A stretch of 23,184 bases of DNA from Clostridia bacterium. Lineage in GTDB: Bacteria > Bacillota > Clostridia > TANB77 > CAG-508. Both the position numbers and the translations under genes were made by a program. The notes below the pieces were generated by a model, which worked only from the letters and a program-made list of their open reading frames with translations, did no database searches and was not told the DNA's origin. The stretch is taken from contig CAAEQN010000034.1 of assembly GCA_900758165.1 (NCBI GenBank), forward strand, positions 1 to 23,184, read 5' to 3'. Shown one piece after another: positions 23,094-23,184 of this stretch; the first letter of the stretch is position 1; every line of letters starts with the position of its first letter.

Positions 23094-23142
23094 AATTAAA
23101 AGTGATAATGTCTTAAGTAATTAAAAGCAATAATGTCCCAAA
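23094..23142. repeat. Two imperfect 23-24-base direct repeats
   Basis: Units beginning AATTAAAAG and containing ATAATGTC occur at about 23094 and 23119 (period 25) with a few mismatches. Closely spaced, imperfect terminal repeats of this kind are a feature of some insertion-sequence ends; no transposase is in the window. Confidence 0.4.
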
Positions 23143-23184
23143 TTGATAAAAAATAATTGTATAAATTTTCTAATCATATTAAAA

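Overview
The window is AT-rich and looks like a chromosomal segment of an uncultured, low-GC Gram-positive bacterium of the Clostridia type. The basis is consensus AGGAGG ribosome sites with frequent TTG/GTG starts, strong TTGACA-17-TATAAT promoters, an LPXTG wall anchor, and wall-related families common in Firmicutes (VanW/G5, LCP, S11 D,D-carboxypeptidase, DUF2207, YkvI, DUF5711). No gene fixes the species.

Layout. 1-555: the tail of an unidentified gene, then a non-coding stretch with hairpins and a promoter. 556-3828: an M18 aminopeptidase (+) converging on a DUF2207 membrane protein (-) across a shared terminator. 3955-9880: an accessory island starting at tRNA-Arg(ACG). It is bracketed by two unrelated, N-terminally truncated tyrosine recombinases whose C-termini point outward. 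Between them lie an XRE-type gene broken by a one-base frameshift, a 71-codon orphan of different base composition with a perfect promoter, a second XRE regulator, and a divergent 1103-residue secreted papain-like protease with Ig repeats and an LPQTG anchor. A putative small RNA (about 9503-9588) has its own promoter and terminator.

9884-12785: a VanW/G5 wall protein (-), tRNA-Arg(TCT) (-) with a partial copy of its 3' end behind it (a likely integration scar), and a CmpB-type membrane protein (+). 13000-16263: a three-gene GldA/GldF/GldG-type ABC transporter operon. 16346-20587: YkvI-type transporter, DUF5711 protein, CvpA and an LCP ligase. 20655-21992: an S11 D,D-carboxypeptidase (-). 22240-22851: a ComEA-type DNA-binding protein. 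22938-23013: initiator tRNA-Met (-), followed by a repeat pair resembling insertion-sequence ends.

Much of the core content concerns the cell envelope: peptidoglycan trimming (S11), polymer attachment to the wall (LCP), wall binding (VanW/G5), and membrane or surface proteins. The most unusual part is the island. A cluster of matching 18-bp palindromes lies in the gap between the XRE regulator and the surface protease, two of them flanking the protease promoter. This suggests a dedicated repressor-surface protease switch carried on a decayed mobile element, next to a possible small RNA and an unrecognised strongly expressed small protein.
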